Below, piece by piece: positions 52,736 to 61,570 of a stretch of 64,000 nucleotides of DNA; within the stretch, counting starts at the first letter, position 1; every line of letters starts with the position of its first letter. Location of the stretch: positions 310,001 to 374,000 of the forward strand of contig NZ_JBPUSJ010000002.1 in NCBI RefSeq assembly GCF_051851475.1, written 5' to 3'. A program made the translations under genes and the position numbers. The stretch is from Carboxylicivirga taeanensis. Its GTDB lineage: Bacteria > Bacteroidota > Bacteroidia > Bacteroidales > Marinilabiliaceae. The notes under the pieces were generated by a model. That model made no database searches. It was not told where the DNA came from and saw only the letters and a list, made by a program, of their open reading frames with translations.

Positions 52736-53806
52736 ATGAAAACGCAAATTAAACAAAAAAAAGATTTTACAGGTCAGGATATCTTTATTGGTTTAGATGT
52801 TCATAAAAAAAGCTGGCATGTTACTTTAATGGGGCAGCATATTTGTTTAAAAAGTTATACCCAACCTGCCAGTAGCGAATGTCTGCATCAGTTTTTACAG
52901 GAACATTATCCTGGCGCTCGGTATTTCAGTGCCTACGAAGCCGGTTTTTCGGGTTATAGCCACCACAGAAAACTCAATGAATATGGAATCAAAAATATAG
53001 TGGTCAACCCGGCCGATATTCCCAAGACCAACAAAGACGACCATTACAAAACTGATAAACGCGACAGTCGCACCATTGCTGAAGCACTTCGAAGCGGACT
53101 TCTAAAAGGGATTCATGTTCTCTCCCCCAAGGATGAAGAATTTCGCAGTTTATTCAGGTCTCGTTTAGCCATTGCCAAAGACATACGTCGCACTCGAAAC
53201 CGGATTAAGAGTTTTCTTGCTTATCGTGCCATAGAGATACCATCTGCTTATATCTATAATCCTAAGAGCAAAGGTTTTCTTGTATGGTTACAAAGCATCA
53301 AGTTGCCAGATGCTCAATCTGTCATTCAAAAACAGCAACTTATAGAGCGTTTACATTTCTTACTGGAACAGCGGCTCTCGTTAGAGCGTCAATTACGTAT
53401 TCTAGCCCGAAACAAAGACAAAGTATTGTATGAATTATTACAAACTGTTCCTGGCATAGGTCCCATAACAGCTATTGGTTTTATGGCTGAAATAGGAGAT
53501 ATAAATCGGTTTAGACATATCAAACAATTTGCAAGCTATATTGGCATGGTCCCACGAATACATCAAAGTGGCAATACAGAGCGAATAGGAAGCATTACCT
53601 ACCGCAACAACGGCTACCTGCGTCCTTTGGTTATAGAGGCCGCATGGCAGGCTGTCCGCTGCGATTCTGCCATTTTACAGTACTACCAAGAAAAATGTGC
53701 TCATGAAAATGCAAAAAAGGTTATTGTAAAGGTGGCTCGTAAACTATTAAACCGCATAATGTATGTGATGAAACATAGAACAAAATACGAAAGAGGAATA
53801 AACTAA
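52736..53806 (+). CDS. IS110 family transposase
   Basis: A 356-residue DEDD transposase. The RuvC-like N-terminal domain has IFIGLDVHKKSWHVTL (first aspartate), RYFSAYEAGFSGY (glutamate) and KTDKRDSRTIAEALRSG (aspartates), and the C-terminal Tnp domain has LLQTVPGIGPITAIGFMAEIGDINRF, FASYIGMVPRIHQSGNTERIGSITYRNNGYLRPLVIEAAW with the serine/glycine segment. It is the only sizeable gene on the plus strand in this part of the window. The frame is open to a TTG at 52715, but the ATG at 52736 gives the usual start. IS110 enzymes are guided to their target by a bridge RNA from their own non-coding end. Confidence 0.95.
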   Translation: MKTQIKQKKDFTGQDIFIGLDVHKKSWHVTLMGQHICLKSYTQPASSECLHQFLQEHYPGARYFSAYEAGFSGYSHHRKLNEYGIKNIVVNPADIPKTNKDDHYKTDKRDSRTIAEALRSGLLKGIHVLSPKDEEFRSLFRSRLAIAKDIRRTRNRIKSFLAYRAIEIPSAYIYNPKSKGFLVWLQSIKLPDAQSVIQKQQLIERLHFLLEQRLSLERQLRILARNKDKVLYELLQTVPGIGPITAIGFMAEIGDINRFRHIKQFASYIGMVPRIHQSGNTERIGSITYRNNGYLRPLVIEAAWQAVRCDSAILQYYQEKCAHENAKKVIVKVARKLLNRIMYVMKHRTKYERGIN

Positions 53807-53817
53807 CTGATCCAATT

Positions 53818-53883
53818 GGGGAGAAGCACATAACAATGTGGTGGTATTTGCAATAAATCCCTTTTATGAGACTGTGCCTCCCC
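53818..53883 (+). ncRNA. candidate bridge RNA (seekRNA) hairpin of the IS
   Basis: Eleven bases after the transposase stop, GGGGAG (53818-53823) pairs with CTCCCC (53878-53883) and, after an AA bulge, GCACA (53826-53830) pairs with TGTGC (53873-53877), closing a 42-base loop. A second small hairpin, TGTGA/TCACA, follows at about 53904-53918. A stem with an internal bulge and a large internal loop is the layout of the target-binding loop in IS110-group bridge RNAs, and in IS1111 the RNA lies 3' of the transposase. Inference from position and shape. Confidence 0.5.
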
Positions 53884-54105
53884 ATCATTTTCATAAGTAA
53901 GCTGTGACTCAGATCACAAATAGCAGCCTGATCAAATTAGTTTATTCAACTCTTTCAAAAGTTAATGTACGAAAGAGAACCCGTCAACCCACAAGGGGTA
54001 TGACTGAACCTCTTTTTGCCGATTAAAAGTGTAATTACAGGTTGAAAAAACTTGTAAAATGATGTAGATTAAGAATATACGGTTAGTATTGTTTTACATA
54101 GTAGC

Positions 54106-54120
54106 CATTGTTGGGTACTG
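54106..54120 (-). repeat. cassette-type palindrome P4, right part
   Basis: GCCATTGTTGGGTAC, directly after the IS, is the missing right outer box of P4. Compare P1 (GCCATTGTTGGTGCAG) and P2 (GCCACTGTTGTGTGCAG). The LamG lipoprotein gene ends two bases further on. Confidence 0.65.
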
Positions 54121-54121
54121 G

Positions 54122-55975
54122 CTATTTATATTCTTCAAATAACTGCAGGACTTCAAACTTATTTATCGCTCTATCATAGAACCGTACGTTGTCAACAGAA
54201 CCATATAAATAAGGATCAAACTCATTTATATTATAGCAGTTGCTTGCTGAAATATATAATTCACCATCATAGTAATTAAACAAGCCTGTATCTTCACCAT
54301 CGTATCCTTCGTAGCTTCTATCACCATCATCATTTTTGGGCTTAAAATCGTTAGCAACAATAGCTAATTCCCCATTAATGTAAACTCTCTCAAGGTTATT
54401 TTCAATTGTCATAACTACATGGTACCAATTACCGGTATTCATTTCAAATGGAGCTTCTAGTCTATAGCCATTATATGAAGAAACAGTTTTTGAAACAGAT
54501 CTATAATACAACAAAACATCCCAAAATGCACTATAAGACAATCTGGTTCCTAATAAAAACGGTGCATTATTATTAGTATACTTATCCATTTTAACCCATA
54601 TTGAATAACTCCAGTTTTTCTGAGTAGGATTAATTACATTTGGCATTGTTATATGACAACCTGGCCCTTCAAAAAATGCAGATTGATTATTGATATCATC
54701 CGCTACCCCATCTTTAAAAGTGATATTTTTTGAAGTTGCATGGTAGTTATTATTTGTTTGATCTAAAAAGTCACCATCGAATTTATAATATGCCTTTAAT
54801 CCACTTTTAATGTCAATACTTGTTGATTTAAATTGAATTGAAAATGCTTTATTATAGCTTTCTTCATCAAGTGTTTTCAAGCTTGATTTTACCTGAAGTT
54901 TATAAATAGATTCTGGTTTCAACTCTTCGCTGATATGATAAATGACCTTGAATTCACTTTCGTTATATTCAAAGCTACCTGATACTATTTCGTTGCTAGA
55001 ATTAACAATCCTAATATGTTCTTCATTTACCGTAGTAATATCTAAAGCTTTATTAAAACTTAATGTAATGTTGTCCAAATTATAAGGGACTTCCATTTCG
55101 TCCGAAGAAGGGTTTGTTGTTAATACTTCTAAAGGAACAAGTCTTTTTGCATACTTCTCAAAAAATGGAATCGTTGCATTGCTATTAAGGCTATTGTATC
55201 TATTTATCAAGTTATTTCGCACCTTTGAAAGGTTTAACAATTTGGCATTTTCAGCCAGTTTATCTATTATCGTTTGATTATTTAATTGTCCATCTTCTTT
55301 AATATCCAAAATGATCTTTGATATGGTTTCAGAAAGCTCACCAACACTAAACTTACCTTGCAATACTACTGAAGCTGCCAATAGTATTGCATTTTCATTA
55401 CCTTTTTGACTAATGTCAAGTTGATTGAAATTTATTGAATCATTTTGGGGAATATCAAATATTTCCAAAATTTCATTCTGAGCTCTAGTCTTTGCATCCT
55501 TAAAATTCATCCCATACTCTTTTACTAAATAGAGAATTCTTTCCTTTGATAAAGTCGTTAATAAGTTCACATTAGTAAGAGTTGAATCTGTTACCTCAAC
55601 TAAAGATCTTAAAGATAGGTTTGCATTCGATATATTTCCTTCTACTTCATTAAAGTAAAAACCACTGGTAATAACTTCCACATAAGGTGAAATTATTTCA
55701 TTTCTAACACTAAAACCTCCAAAATCATCATTTGTAGTTGTATTATATGTTTTTCCAGTAGCAACAAATGAACTATCTAACTCCTGTATAATAACACTTG
55801 ATCCGGTAATAAATGGTCCTTTCTGAATATTACCTGTTACACCTTTACTAATGATCTCTTTCGGTTTATTTAAATCTTTAGATTCATCAGCACCAATTTC
55901 GTCGGATTTATCGCACATACTAAAAACTAGCATTATGCAAATCATCATTCCAATAGATTGAATCTTGTTCTTCAT
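54122..55975 (-). CDS. lipoprotein with Ig-like (Big_5) and LamG domains
   Basis: A 617-residue surface-type lipoprotein (MICIMLVFSMC, lipobox VFSMC). After an N-terminal region with a carboxypeptidase-like strand (VTGNIQKGPFITGSSVIIQELDSSFVATGKTYNTTTNDDFGGFSV), residues ~285-385 form an SbsA-type Ig-like domain (PSSDEMEVPYNLDNITLSFNKALD). Residues ~395-617 form a LamG/concanavalin-type jelly roll (LKAYYKFDGDFLDQTNNNYHATSKNITF, WSYSIWVKMDKYTN, NTGNWYHVVMTIENNLERVYINGE, SVDNVRFYDRAINKFEV). It probably binds glycans or partners outside the cell. One of the larger genes of the array. Confidence 0.85.
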   Translation of the reverse strand: MKNKIQSIGMMICIMLVFSMCDKSDEIGADESKDLNKPKEIISKGVTGNIQKGPFITGSSVIIQELDSSFVATGKTYNTTTNDDFGGFSVRNEIISPYVEVITSGFYFNEVEGNISNANLSLRSLVEVTDSTLTNVNLLTTLSKERILYLVKEYGMNFKDAKTRAQNEILEIFDIPQNDSINFNQLDISQKGNENAILLAASVVLQGKFSVGELSETISKIILDIKEDGQLNNQTIIDKLAENAKLLNLSKVRNNLINRYNSLNSNATIPFFEKYAKRLVPLEVLTTNPSSDEMEVPYNLDNITLSFNKALDITTVNEEHIRIVNSSNEIVSGSFEYNESEFKVIYHISEELKPESIYKLQVKSSLKTLDEESYNKAFSIQFKSTSIDIKSGLKAYYKFDGDFLDQTNNNYHATSKNITFKDGVADDINNQSAFFEGPGCHITMPNVINPTQKNWSYSIWVKMDKYTNNNAPFLLGTRLSYSAFWDVLLYYRSVSKTVSSYNGYRLEAPFEMNTGNWYHVVMTIENNLERVYINGELAIVANDFKPKNDDGDRSYEGYDGEDTGLFNYYDGELYISASNCYNINEFDPYLYGSVDNVRFYDRAINKFEVLQLFEEYK

Positions 55976-56167
55976 TATTGTCTTATATTTTTGGTTTAGT
56001 TTTTTTGCTTCTGACTAACGTAAAAATAAACGTCAGTAGTTCAGCGATTTACAATTCTGTGCTTTTCTTCAATTTTCATCTGCTTTGATGTCCCCATTTT
56101 ACGTTAGCATAAGAAATCCATAAATCTTAAAAAGTATTGATTACCTTGGTTTTAAATCAATACTATG

Positions 56168-56185
56168 GGTTTATAGGGGGAATTG
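56168..56185 (+). repeat. 18-base repeat motif (copy 2)
   Basis: GGTTTATAGGGGGAATTG is identical to 44299-44316 and directly abuts the left arm of palindrome P5. In the direction of the genes it follows the palindrome's CCGTTGGGT end. Confidence 0.65.
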
Positions 56186-56187
56186 TA

Positions 56188-56315
56188 CCCAACGGTTGGT
56201 GTATGAAGCGTTGGGCATTTCGAAGCACTTTCCTGTCAGACCGCTACAAAATTGATTAATTGTAATGCGTTTAAAACCTGCACTATCTGCCCAATGATTT
56301 ATACACTTTGTTACC
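56188..56315 (-). repeat. cassette-type palindrome P5
   Basis: In plus orientation: CCCAACGG, GTGTAT-GAAGCG-TTGGGCA (56199-56217), a loop of about 70 bases, then TGCCCAA-TGATTT-ATACAC (56288-56306) and TTTGTTACC. The stem is 7 + 6 base pairs around a symmetric internal loop. In gene direction it ends CCGTTGGGT, matching GTTRRRY. It lies between the Wadjet operon (jetD) and the LamG lipoprotein gene. A further lone ATGAAGCGTTGGG is at 56420. Confidence 0.7.
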
Positions 56316-56416
56316 ATTTCGTGCTTTATTTTTTCAGTCAGTGCGACTGGGATAGGCAAGCTCTTTTGCAATTTTTGGCTTGTGCGTTGGTTTGTGCGAA
56401 TTGCAAATGTGCTTGA

Positions 56417-57295
56417 CTATGAAGCGTTGGGATTCATTAACGCCTCTTGTTCAATCGTCTTTCTATATTTATTAATAATTTTTGCCAAGTCCTTAATCTC
56501 TGGATAATTGTCGAAATTTAGTCCTTTAATTTTTGGGTCATTCAATTGATTTACATAGTCTGTATAATTTTTTGAATCATTAATTATTTTTTCAATGTTG
56601 TTGGGGATGAAATAGCTGCATCTCCTAAAGTCCATTTTATTACGATATTCCAAAACATAGATGGCAATTCCTGAAAGGTCAAAATCACCAAAATGTAAAT
56701 ATCTATTTTGAATTTGCTGAAGCCATTCTATAAAGGCATTATTATTAAAGCGTAACAGAAATAAGGGCTCAATTTTATCAAAATATTGTTTGTAATTTTC
56801 AATACGATAGAATGTCTCAGGATTTTCAATCCCAACAATTGTAACATTCTCTGAAATTGCAAAATTCTTAAAATCAGAAATAAATAACGAACTTCCTTTT
56901 AAGGTCTTAAGATAAATTTTCTCCCCATTAAGACTGCCTTCAATATCTGCAAAGGTTCTAACAAAGAAACCCGAGTAAACCTTTGTTTGTTTTAACTTTG
57001 AATTAGAAGCAATTTGAGCTGATTCACTTTTTGTCGAGACAGGTTTGTTTAATAATTGATAATAGTCTTCAATGTTTATAATTCCGTAGCGTTCTCTAAT
57101 AAAATTTCTAAGTTGCTCAACGTTATTTGTGTAAACAATAAATGTATTTTTTCTTTTGCTTCTATGAAGAATGTTTTCATCCAAAAAAATCTTAAGTAAA
57201 TCCTTATTTTGTTTGGATTTAAACTGACCAATTGAGACAGGCTCCTTTCTGGAAATGGTTATAAGTTTCTCGATAAATGAAATTGGTATTTCCAT
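56417..57295 (-). CDS. jetD: Wadjet system protein JetD (Toprim-like nuclease)
   Basis: JetD is the nuclease of the Wadjet anti-plasmid complex: it nicks or cuts DNA extruded by the JetABC SMC motor. The 292-residue product has a winged-helix-like N-terminus and a C-terminal Toprim-like domain with the glutamate in TIVGIENPETF (E157) and the DxD in LHFGDFDLSGIAIY (D204, D206). It is shorter than the JetD of the well-studied type I systems. It starts 5 bases after jetC and is the last gene of the operon, followed by palindrome P5. Function by homology and operon order. Confidence 0.88.
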   Translation of the reverse strand: MEIPISFIEKLITISRKEPVSIGQFKSKQNKDLLKIFLDENILHRSKRKNTFIVYTNNVEQLRNFIRERYGIINIEDYYQLLNKPVSTKSESAQIASNSKLKQTKVYSGFFVRTFADIEGSLNGEKIYLKTLKGSSLFISDFKNFAISENVTIVGIENPETFYRIENYKQYFDKIEPLFLLRFNNNAFIEWLQQIQNRYLHFGDFDLSGIAIYVLEYRNKMDFRRCSYFIPNNIEKIINDSKNYTDYVNQLNDPKIKGLNFDNYPEIKDLAKIINKYRKTIEQEALMNPNAS

Positions 57296-57300
57296 CTCGT

Positions 57301-60300
57301 TTAGTTTTGTGCTATAAGACGATTTGCATGAGTTATACTATCAGAAGTTTTTTCAAAGTCATACACATATTTGTATGCCATAGCATTCGTTTCAATTGGA
57401 GAACCATTTATCATCCAAATTCCTCTGTCGTTTGCAAAATCAATCAGACTATCTATGTTTTTTGGATGAATAATGTTTATTTCATCCATAATGCAATGAA
57501 GTTTAAAATCCTTCTGTTTTTTTGACGCTTTCTCCTTAAAAACATTCAATAACATAATGTAAAGCATTGCTTTTACCAAAACATCAGTCCCGTTTGAACC
57601 AATGTCCGCAAGCTTTGTTTGCCAACCTGTATCTTTGTTGTTTTCAACAACCCTGAATTTCAATTCAAAAGTATCTTCAAGTGAAATTTCAGTTTTATTT
57701 TGTTCTTGTGATAGGTTCGACATTAATCCAACAAGAAGTTTGAATGCAGCATCGTTGTTCTCTTCTAATTTTAATCCCGTGAATAAATTTAACTCTCCAA
57801 AACCAAATGGATTTTCACCATGAAACTTTCTTATTTCTTCGAATGTCTGGAATACTTTGTTTTCACTTGGGTCAGCTTTCAAAACAACTTCCTGTACTAC
57901 ACCAACAAAATTATGCCTTTCAAAATCCTTGTTCATTTTTGAGATTATCTCATCTATTTCTTTTTTCTTGGATGAAAGCTGCTCGATATGTTTCACAATA
58001 AGACTTATCAAATCAGCATGATTCTTTTTGATGTATTTTTTATAGTCATCAATCTTATTGTCGGTTATGAAATCTTTAAGGTCATTAGCAAATGAACGAT
58101 AGGCTAAGTCATCGGGAAAATTAGTCGGGAAATTAAATATATTACCTTCTCTTAGTGGGCTTACAAATTTATTTATCGATGATTTTAAACTCTTTATGTT
58201 TTCGGATATGTTTTGTTGAAGGTCTTTTATTATTTTGATTAAATCAGTTAATAATTCCTCATTTGCAGATTCTTCACAATGTTCTACAAAATATTCCACA
58301 TCTGAGTAAAAAGGTGATTTCTCAAAATCTTCAAATTCCTTTTGCTGCCTTTTCTGCTCTTTCAATTGTTCATTGATGCTATCAAGTTCTTTCTTTATCT
58401 GAGTTTGATTGTCACGAAGCTCTTTGTTTTCCTGTTTATATTTTTCTTTTATAGAATTAAATTCTGAATTCAATTTTGAAAATGTAGCTTCAAAAATTGG
58501 AAGTTTATCAATGAAATTTGTTTTATCTTCATTATAAATTGCAACTACCTGATTAAGTTTTTTTATTGACAATAAATTTTTATTTAGATTTTCGATATCC
58601 GTTTCAAGCAAATCAAGACGGTCTGTATCAACTTTTCCCTCTAGTTCCTTTTTTCTATCATCTTTTACTTTAGCTACTTTGTCTTGATATTTTTGCTTTT
58701 CTTCAGTTACCTGAGCTGCTAGTTTTTGTTCAAGTGCAGAAAAATGGCTTTTAAGCTTATTTATTTCTTGCTTTTGCTCATCTTGTTTTTCCCTAACTTT
58801 TTTTTCTCGTTCTGACTTTAAATCTTGTAGCTTTTGTTTACTTCTTCCAATATTCTGTGAAACATCCTTGATTAAAGGTTCGATTATGGATAATTCGCTT
58901 ATTTTTTTCTTTTCTGCTTCCTTTTTGAGGCTTGATATTCTCAATTTTGTTTGGGTACTTTTTACCTCAGTTTGAGAAATTAGTGTTTTCAACTGGAGTA
59001 TCTCCTGATTTAGCTTTTTAAGTTTTTGGTTATACTTAGTATTGATTTTTTGCTGTTGATTTTCAAATTCCGATTGTTCTTTCTGAAAATCAGTCTTAAT
59101 TTCTTCGATGATTATTAATAATTTATCTTTCTCTATTTGGTAATCAGTGATGGTTTTAACGTTAATATCAATTTCCTCAAGATTTAGTTTTACACCATAA
59201 AATGACTGATTGGTCTCAATAATTTGAGGCGAGAGATTTTGGGAGAGTAATATCTTTTCATCAAATACCTTTCCGATTGTTTGTTCCCATTCAGGATAGT
59301 TTTGATTTAGAAATTCATGAAGTGAGTCTTTAAATGCTTCAAGTTTTTCGTCTATTTCATCGAGCTTTTCTTGTGTGTCAATACGTTTATTTTCAAGCTC
59401 TTTTGTTTTGTTTTCAAAATGTAATTTCAATATCTCCTTTTCGTGATTTCCTTTATCCTGGAGTTTTTCAATTTCTTCTTTATTCAGATTTATTTTATTT
59501 GTGCTTTCTACTATTTGATTGTTATAATCTGTCAGATTCTTTTGTTCCGTTTTAATATCTTCATCATAAAATTTGGTGAGGTTAATTTTGTCTCTTTGGC
59601 GTTTAAGCTTTAGTTCTTTATCATTCAACTGATTTTGAAGTTCAGTTTCTTCTTCTATTTGCTTTTCAAATAGTTGTCTTAAATCCTCAATAAATTCAGA
59701 GTATTGTTCAATAATCTTGCTTTGTTGTCTTGCGGAATCAGATTTTATAGTGGACTTTTCTCCATTCAGAATATTAAGGTTTGCATTATGACTGTTCTCA
59801 AGCTGCTGCAAAATAGATTTGTATTTTTCTTCAATCGATTCAACTTTTGATGTAAGCAACTTTAATTCGTTTTCTAAATTTATCTTTTCAATTTCAAAAT
59901 TTTTCTCTTTAGATACGAAATCAAGAATTGCATCAATTCCTTTCAGGTTTTCCTTTTGCAATGTTCTGTAATGTTCTATTTTATTCTTCGTATCTGATAT
60001 ATTCTTTTGTTCAATTGCAATTCGCTTATCATAATCCGTTTTCGTATTATCAAAGTTGTTTTGTAAATCCGAAATTTGCTTTGTAGATTCAGTATACTTT
60101 GTATCAAGTTCTGAAGAGTCAAATTCTAACTTATCAATCTTGCTTGTTAGCTCTTTATGGTTTGCCCCCAGAGTTTTTGCAGCAAGTATTTTTTCTTGTT
60201 CTAACCGAATTAATTCATCATAGTTTTGAATTATTATCCCCGCTCTCTTCTTAATCTTTTCATAAGCTGAAATGTCATTGTAATCTTGTTTAAAATCACT

Positions 60301-60999
60301 TAACTGTGTTCTGAGTACATTTAAGTCGACTTTATAACCTTTACCATCATTAAGAGCAAAATCATCTATACTAATTGAATTAATAATAGTTGTTTTAATT
60401 GCATCAGACTTAAGGTTTGAATTAAGATAAATATTTGAAATCGTTTTTGGGATGTTTTGATAAGCAGGGCTTTCAATTATAGCGTATTGCTTGAAATTCC
60501 TGCTCAATCCACTTACATTATTTGTGGCACCGTAGATAATATTACGATATTCCGTGAACTTTATAATTTTTCGTGAATGCCTCGTTTGACTTAGGATTGT
60601 TTCTGAAACTTTATTTGGTTTCAAAGGGAGTATTCCTTTGGGCGTTTCTTCAAGAAAAAAATGTTTTTTGTATTCAGAGTCTATGAATCGATAACAAAGT
60701 TTGTTGTGTTCTTTATAAAGCCAAATTAAATATTTCCCCTCTTTGGTTGCTACTTCATAAATAATATGTGAGTTAGGGAATTCAAAATAGTAATCGGCAA
60801 AATCACTTTTATTTGCAACCTTTGGTATTCCAAGCCTCTGAGTATCGGCATTATAAAAAAATAGAATTGCTCTTAAAACAGTAGTTTTTCCAACTCCTTG
60901 GTCACCTGTAAAATGAACATTGCCATTCAACTGAATTTCTTGGTAATCAACATTGGCTGCTTTTATAAATATTATTTTATTCAAATGTTTCATCGTCAT
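57301..60999 (-). CDS. jetC: Wadjet SMC-like ATPase JetC (MukB-like)
   Basis: The motor subunit of Wadjet. The 1232-residue chain has a P-loop near the N-terminus, FTGDQGVGKTTVLRAILFF (32-39), followed by very long heptad-rich coiled coils (from about residue 240 to 950). The C-terminal head carries a signature-like segment (DIGSNGTDVLVKAMLYIMLLNVF) and Walker B, KLHCIMDEINIIHPKN. The complex extrudes loops of DNA and recognises small circular DNA by its size. It overlaps jetB by 23 bases, as expected for translational coupling. Very A+T-rich compared with the core genes. Confidence 0.93.
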   Translation of the reverse strand: MTMKHLNKIIFIKAANVDYQEIQLNGNVHFTGDQGVGKTTVLRAILFFYNADTQRLGIPKVANKSDFADYYFEFPNSHIIYEVATKEGKYLIWLYKEHNKLCYRFIDSEYKKHFFLEETPKGILPLKPNKVSETILSQTRHSRKIIKFTEYRNIIYGATNNVSGLSRNFKQYAIIESPAYQNIPKTISNIYLNSNLKSDAIKTTIINSISIDDFALNDGKGYKVDLNVLRTQLSDFKQDYNDISAYEKIKKRAGIIIQNYDELIRLEQEKILAAKTLGANHKELTSKIDKLEFDSSELDTKYTESTKQISDLQNNFDNTKTDYDKRIAIEQKNISDTKNKIEHYRTLQKENLKGIDAILDFVSKEKNFEIEKINLENELKLLTSKVESIEEKYKSILQQLENSHNANLNILNGEKSTIKSDSARQQSKIIEQYSEFIEDLRQLFEKQIEEETELQNQLNDKELKLKRQRDKINLTKFYDEDIKTEQKNLTDYNNQIVESTNKINLNKEEIEKLQDKGNHEKEILKLHFENKTKELENKRIDTQEKLDEIDEKLEAFKDSLHEFLNQNYPEWEQTIGKVFDEKILLSQNLSPQIIETNQSFYGVKLNLEEIDINVKTITDYQIEKDKLLIIIEEIKTDFQKEQSEFENQQQKINTKYNQKLKKLNQEILQLKTLISQTEVKSTQTKLRISSLKKEAEKKKISELSIIEPLIKDVSQNIGRSKQKLQDLKSEREKKVREKQDEQKQEINKLKSHFSALEQKLAAQVTEEKQKYQDKVAKVKDDRKKELEGKVDTDRLDLLETDIENLNKNLLSIKKLNQVVAIYNEDKTNFIDKLPIFEATFSKLNSEFNSIKEKYKQENKELRDNQTQIKKELDSINEQLKEQKRQQKEFEDFEKSPFYSDVEYFVEHCEESANEELLTDLIKIIKDLQQNISENIKSLKSSINKFVSPLREGNIFNFPTNFPDDLAYRSFANDLKDFITDNKIDDYKKYIKKNHADLISLIVKHIEQLSSKKKEIDEIISKMNKDFERHNFVGVVQEVVLKADPSENKVFQTFEEIRKFHGENPFGFGELNLFTGLKLEENNDAAFKLLVGLMSNLSQEQNKTEISLEDTFELKFRVVENNKDTGWQTKLADIGSNGTDVLVKAMLYIMLLNVFKEKASKKQKDFKLHCIMDEINIIHPKNIDSLIDFANDRGIWMINGSPIETNAMAYKYVYDFEKTSDSITHANRLIAQN

Positions 61000-61570
61000 C
61001 TTCTTGTATTACAATTGATACTACTAATTTTTGTAAATAACGATATGAAGCAAGAACTTTGAATTCATCCGAGTATTCGTTTGTGAGGTCAAAAAAGGTT
61101 TCTTTAACCATATATCGTGATAGCTTTTGAATTCTTTCTAAAGGCTTTTCTGTTGCAAATTCCTGATAATTTTTAAGTGCCTCTAATTTTTCCTGTAATT
61201 CACTATTAACTTTGGATTTTTCAAAAATTCTGGATGGGGAGAAAATAGTTCCTTGGGTAAATGGTTCGTCAATCGCTTTAGCATATGTGTTAAAAAAGTC
61301 TAGTATATCAATCCATTTATACGCTCGCTTTACCTTATCTTCAATTATTTGATTTGTTTCTTTACGACTGAAATAATAATATCCAGTCCCTTTTTCTAAT
61401 ATGAATCCTATGCGTTGAAAATAATCTCTTAGGACTTCATAATTATTTTCCAATTCAATAATATTGAATAAATCTTTAACTTCATCGCTTCCACTATCCT
61501 CGCTAATAAACTGTCCTTTACTCAGTCTATCAAATATCTCTGATGTTTGTATTGGTGGTGTTCCTATCAT
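60977..61570 (-). CDS. jetB: Wadjet kite subunit JetB (MukE-like)
   Basis: JetB is the MukE-like kite protein that bridges JetA and JetC. The 197-residue product consists of winged-helix-like segments (DLFNIIELENNYEVLRDYFQRIGFILEKGTGYYYFSRKETNQII; FDLTNEYSDEFKVLASYRYLQKLVVSIVI), in line with the kite fold. It overlaps jetA by four bases (ATGA) and jetC by 23, the tight packing usual for jetABC. It has no catalytic site of its own. Confidence 0.85.
   Translation of the reverse strand: MIGTPPIQTSEIFDRLSKGQFISEDSGSDEVKDLFNIIELENNYEVLRDYFQRIGFILEKGTGYYYFSRKETNQIIEDKVKRAYKWIDILDFFNTYAKAIDEPFTQGTIFSPSRIFEKSKVNSELQEKLEALKNYQEFATEKPLERIQKLSRYMVKETFFDLTNEYSDEFKVLASYRYLQKLVVSIVIQEDDDETFE

Larger units (their letters stand above)
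52668..54109 (+). mobile_element. IS110/IS1111-type insertion sequence
   Basis: An element of about 1.44 kb. It bears one transposase gene (52736-53806), a short left non-coding part and about 300 bases of non-coding right end. Near the ends are inverted repeats, ACTATGATAAAACA (52668-52681) and TGTTTTACATAGT (54092-54104), differing by one indel, as expected for the sub-terminal repeats of the IS1111 group. It lies inside palindrome P4, with GCCA on both sides. Exact ends are estimated. IS1111-attC elements are known to target attC sites, which fits. Confidence 0.75.

Noticed and set aside
56171..56371. 66-codon minus-strand reading frame below jetD
   Set aside because: Its second half is palindrome P5 (MPNASYTNRWV comes from the arm), so it is more likely part of the element than a gene.
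42300..56400. Classical integron
   Set aside because: No integron integrase or attI is in the window and only two of five palindromes fit GTTRRRY; therefore reported as attC-like only.
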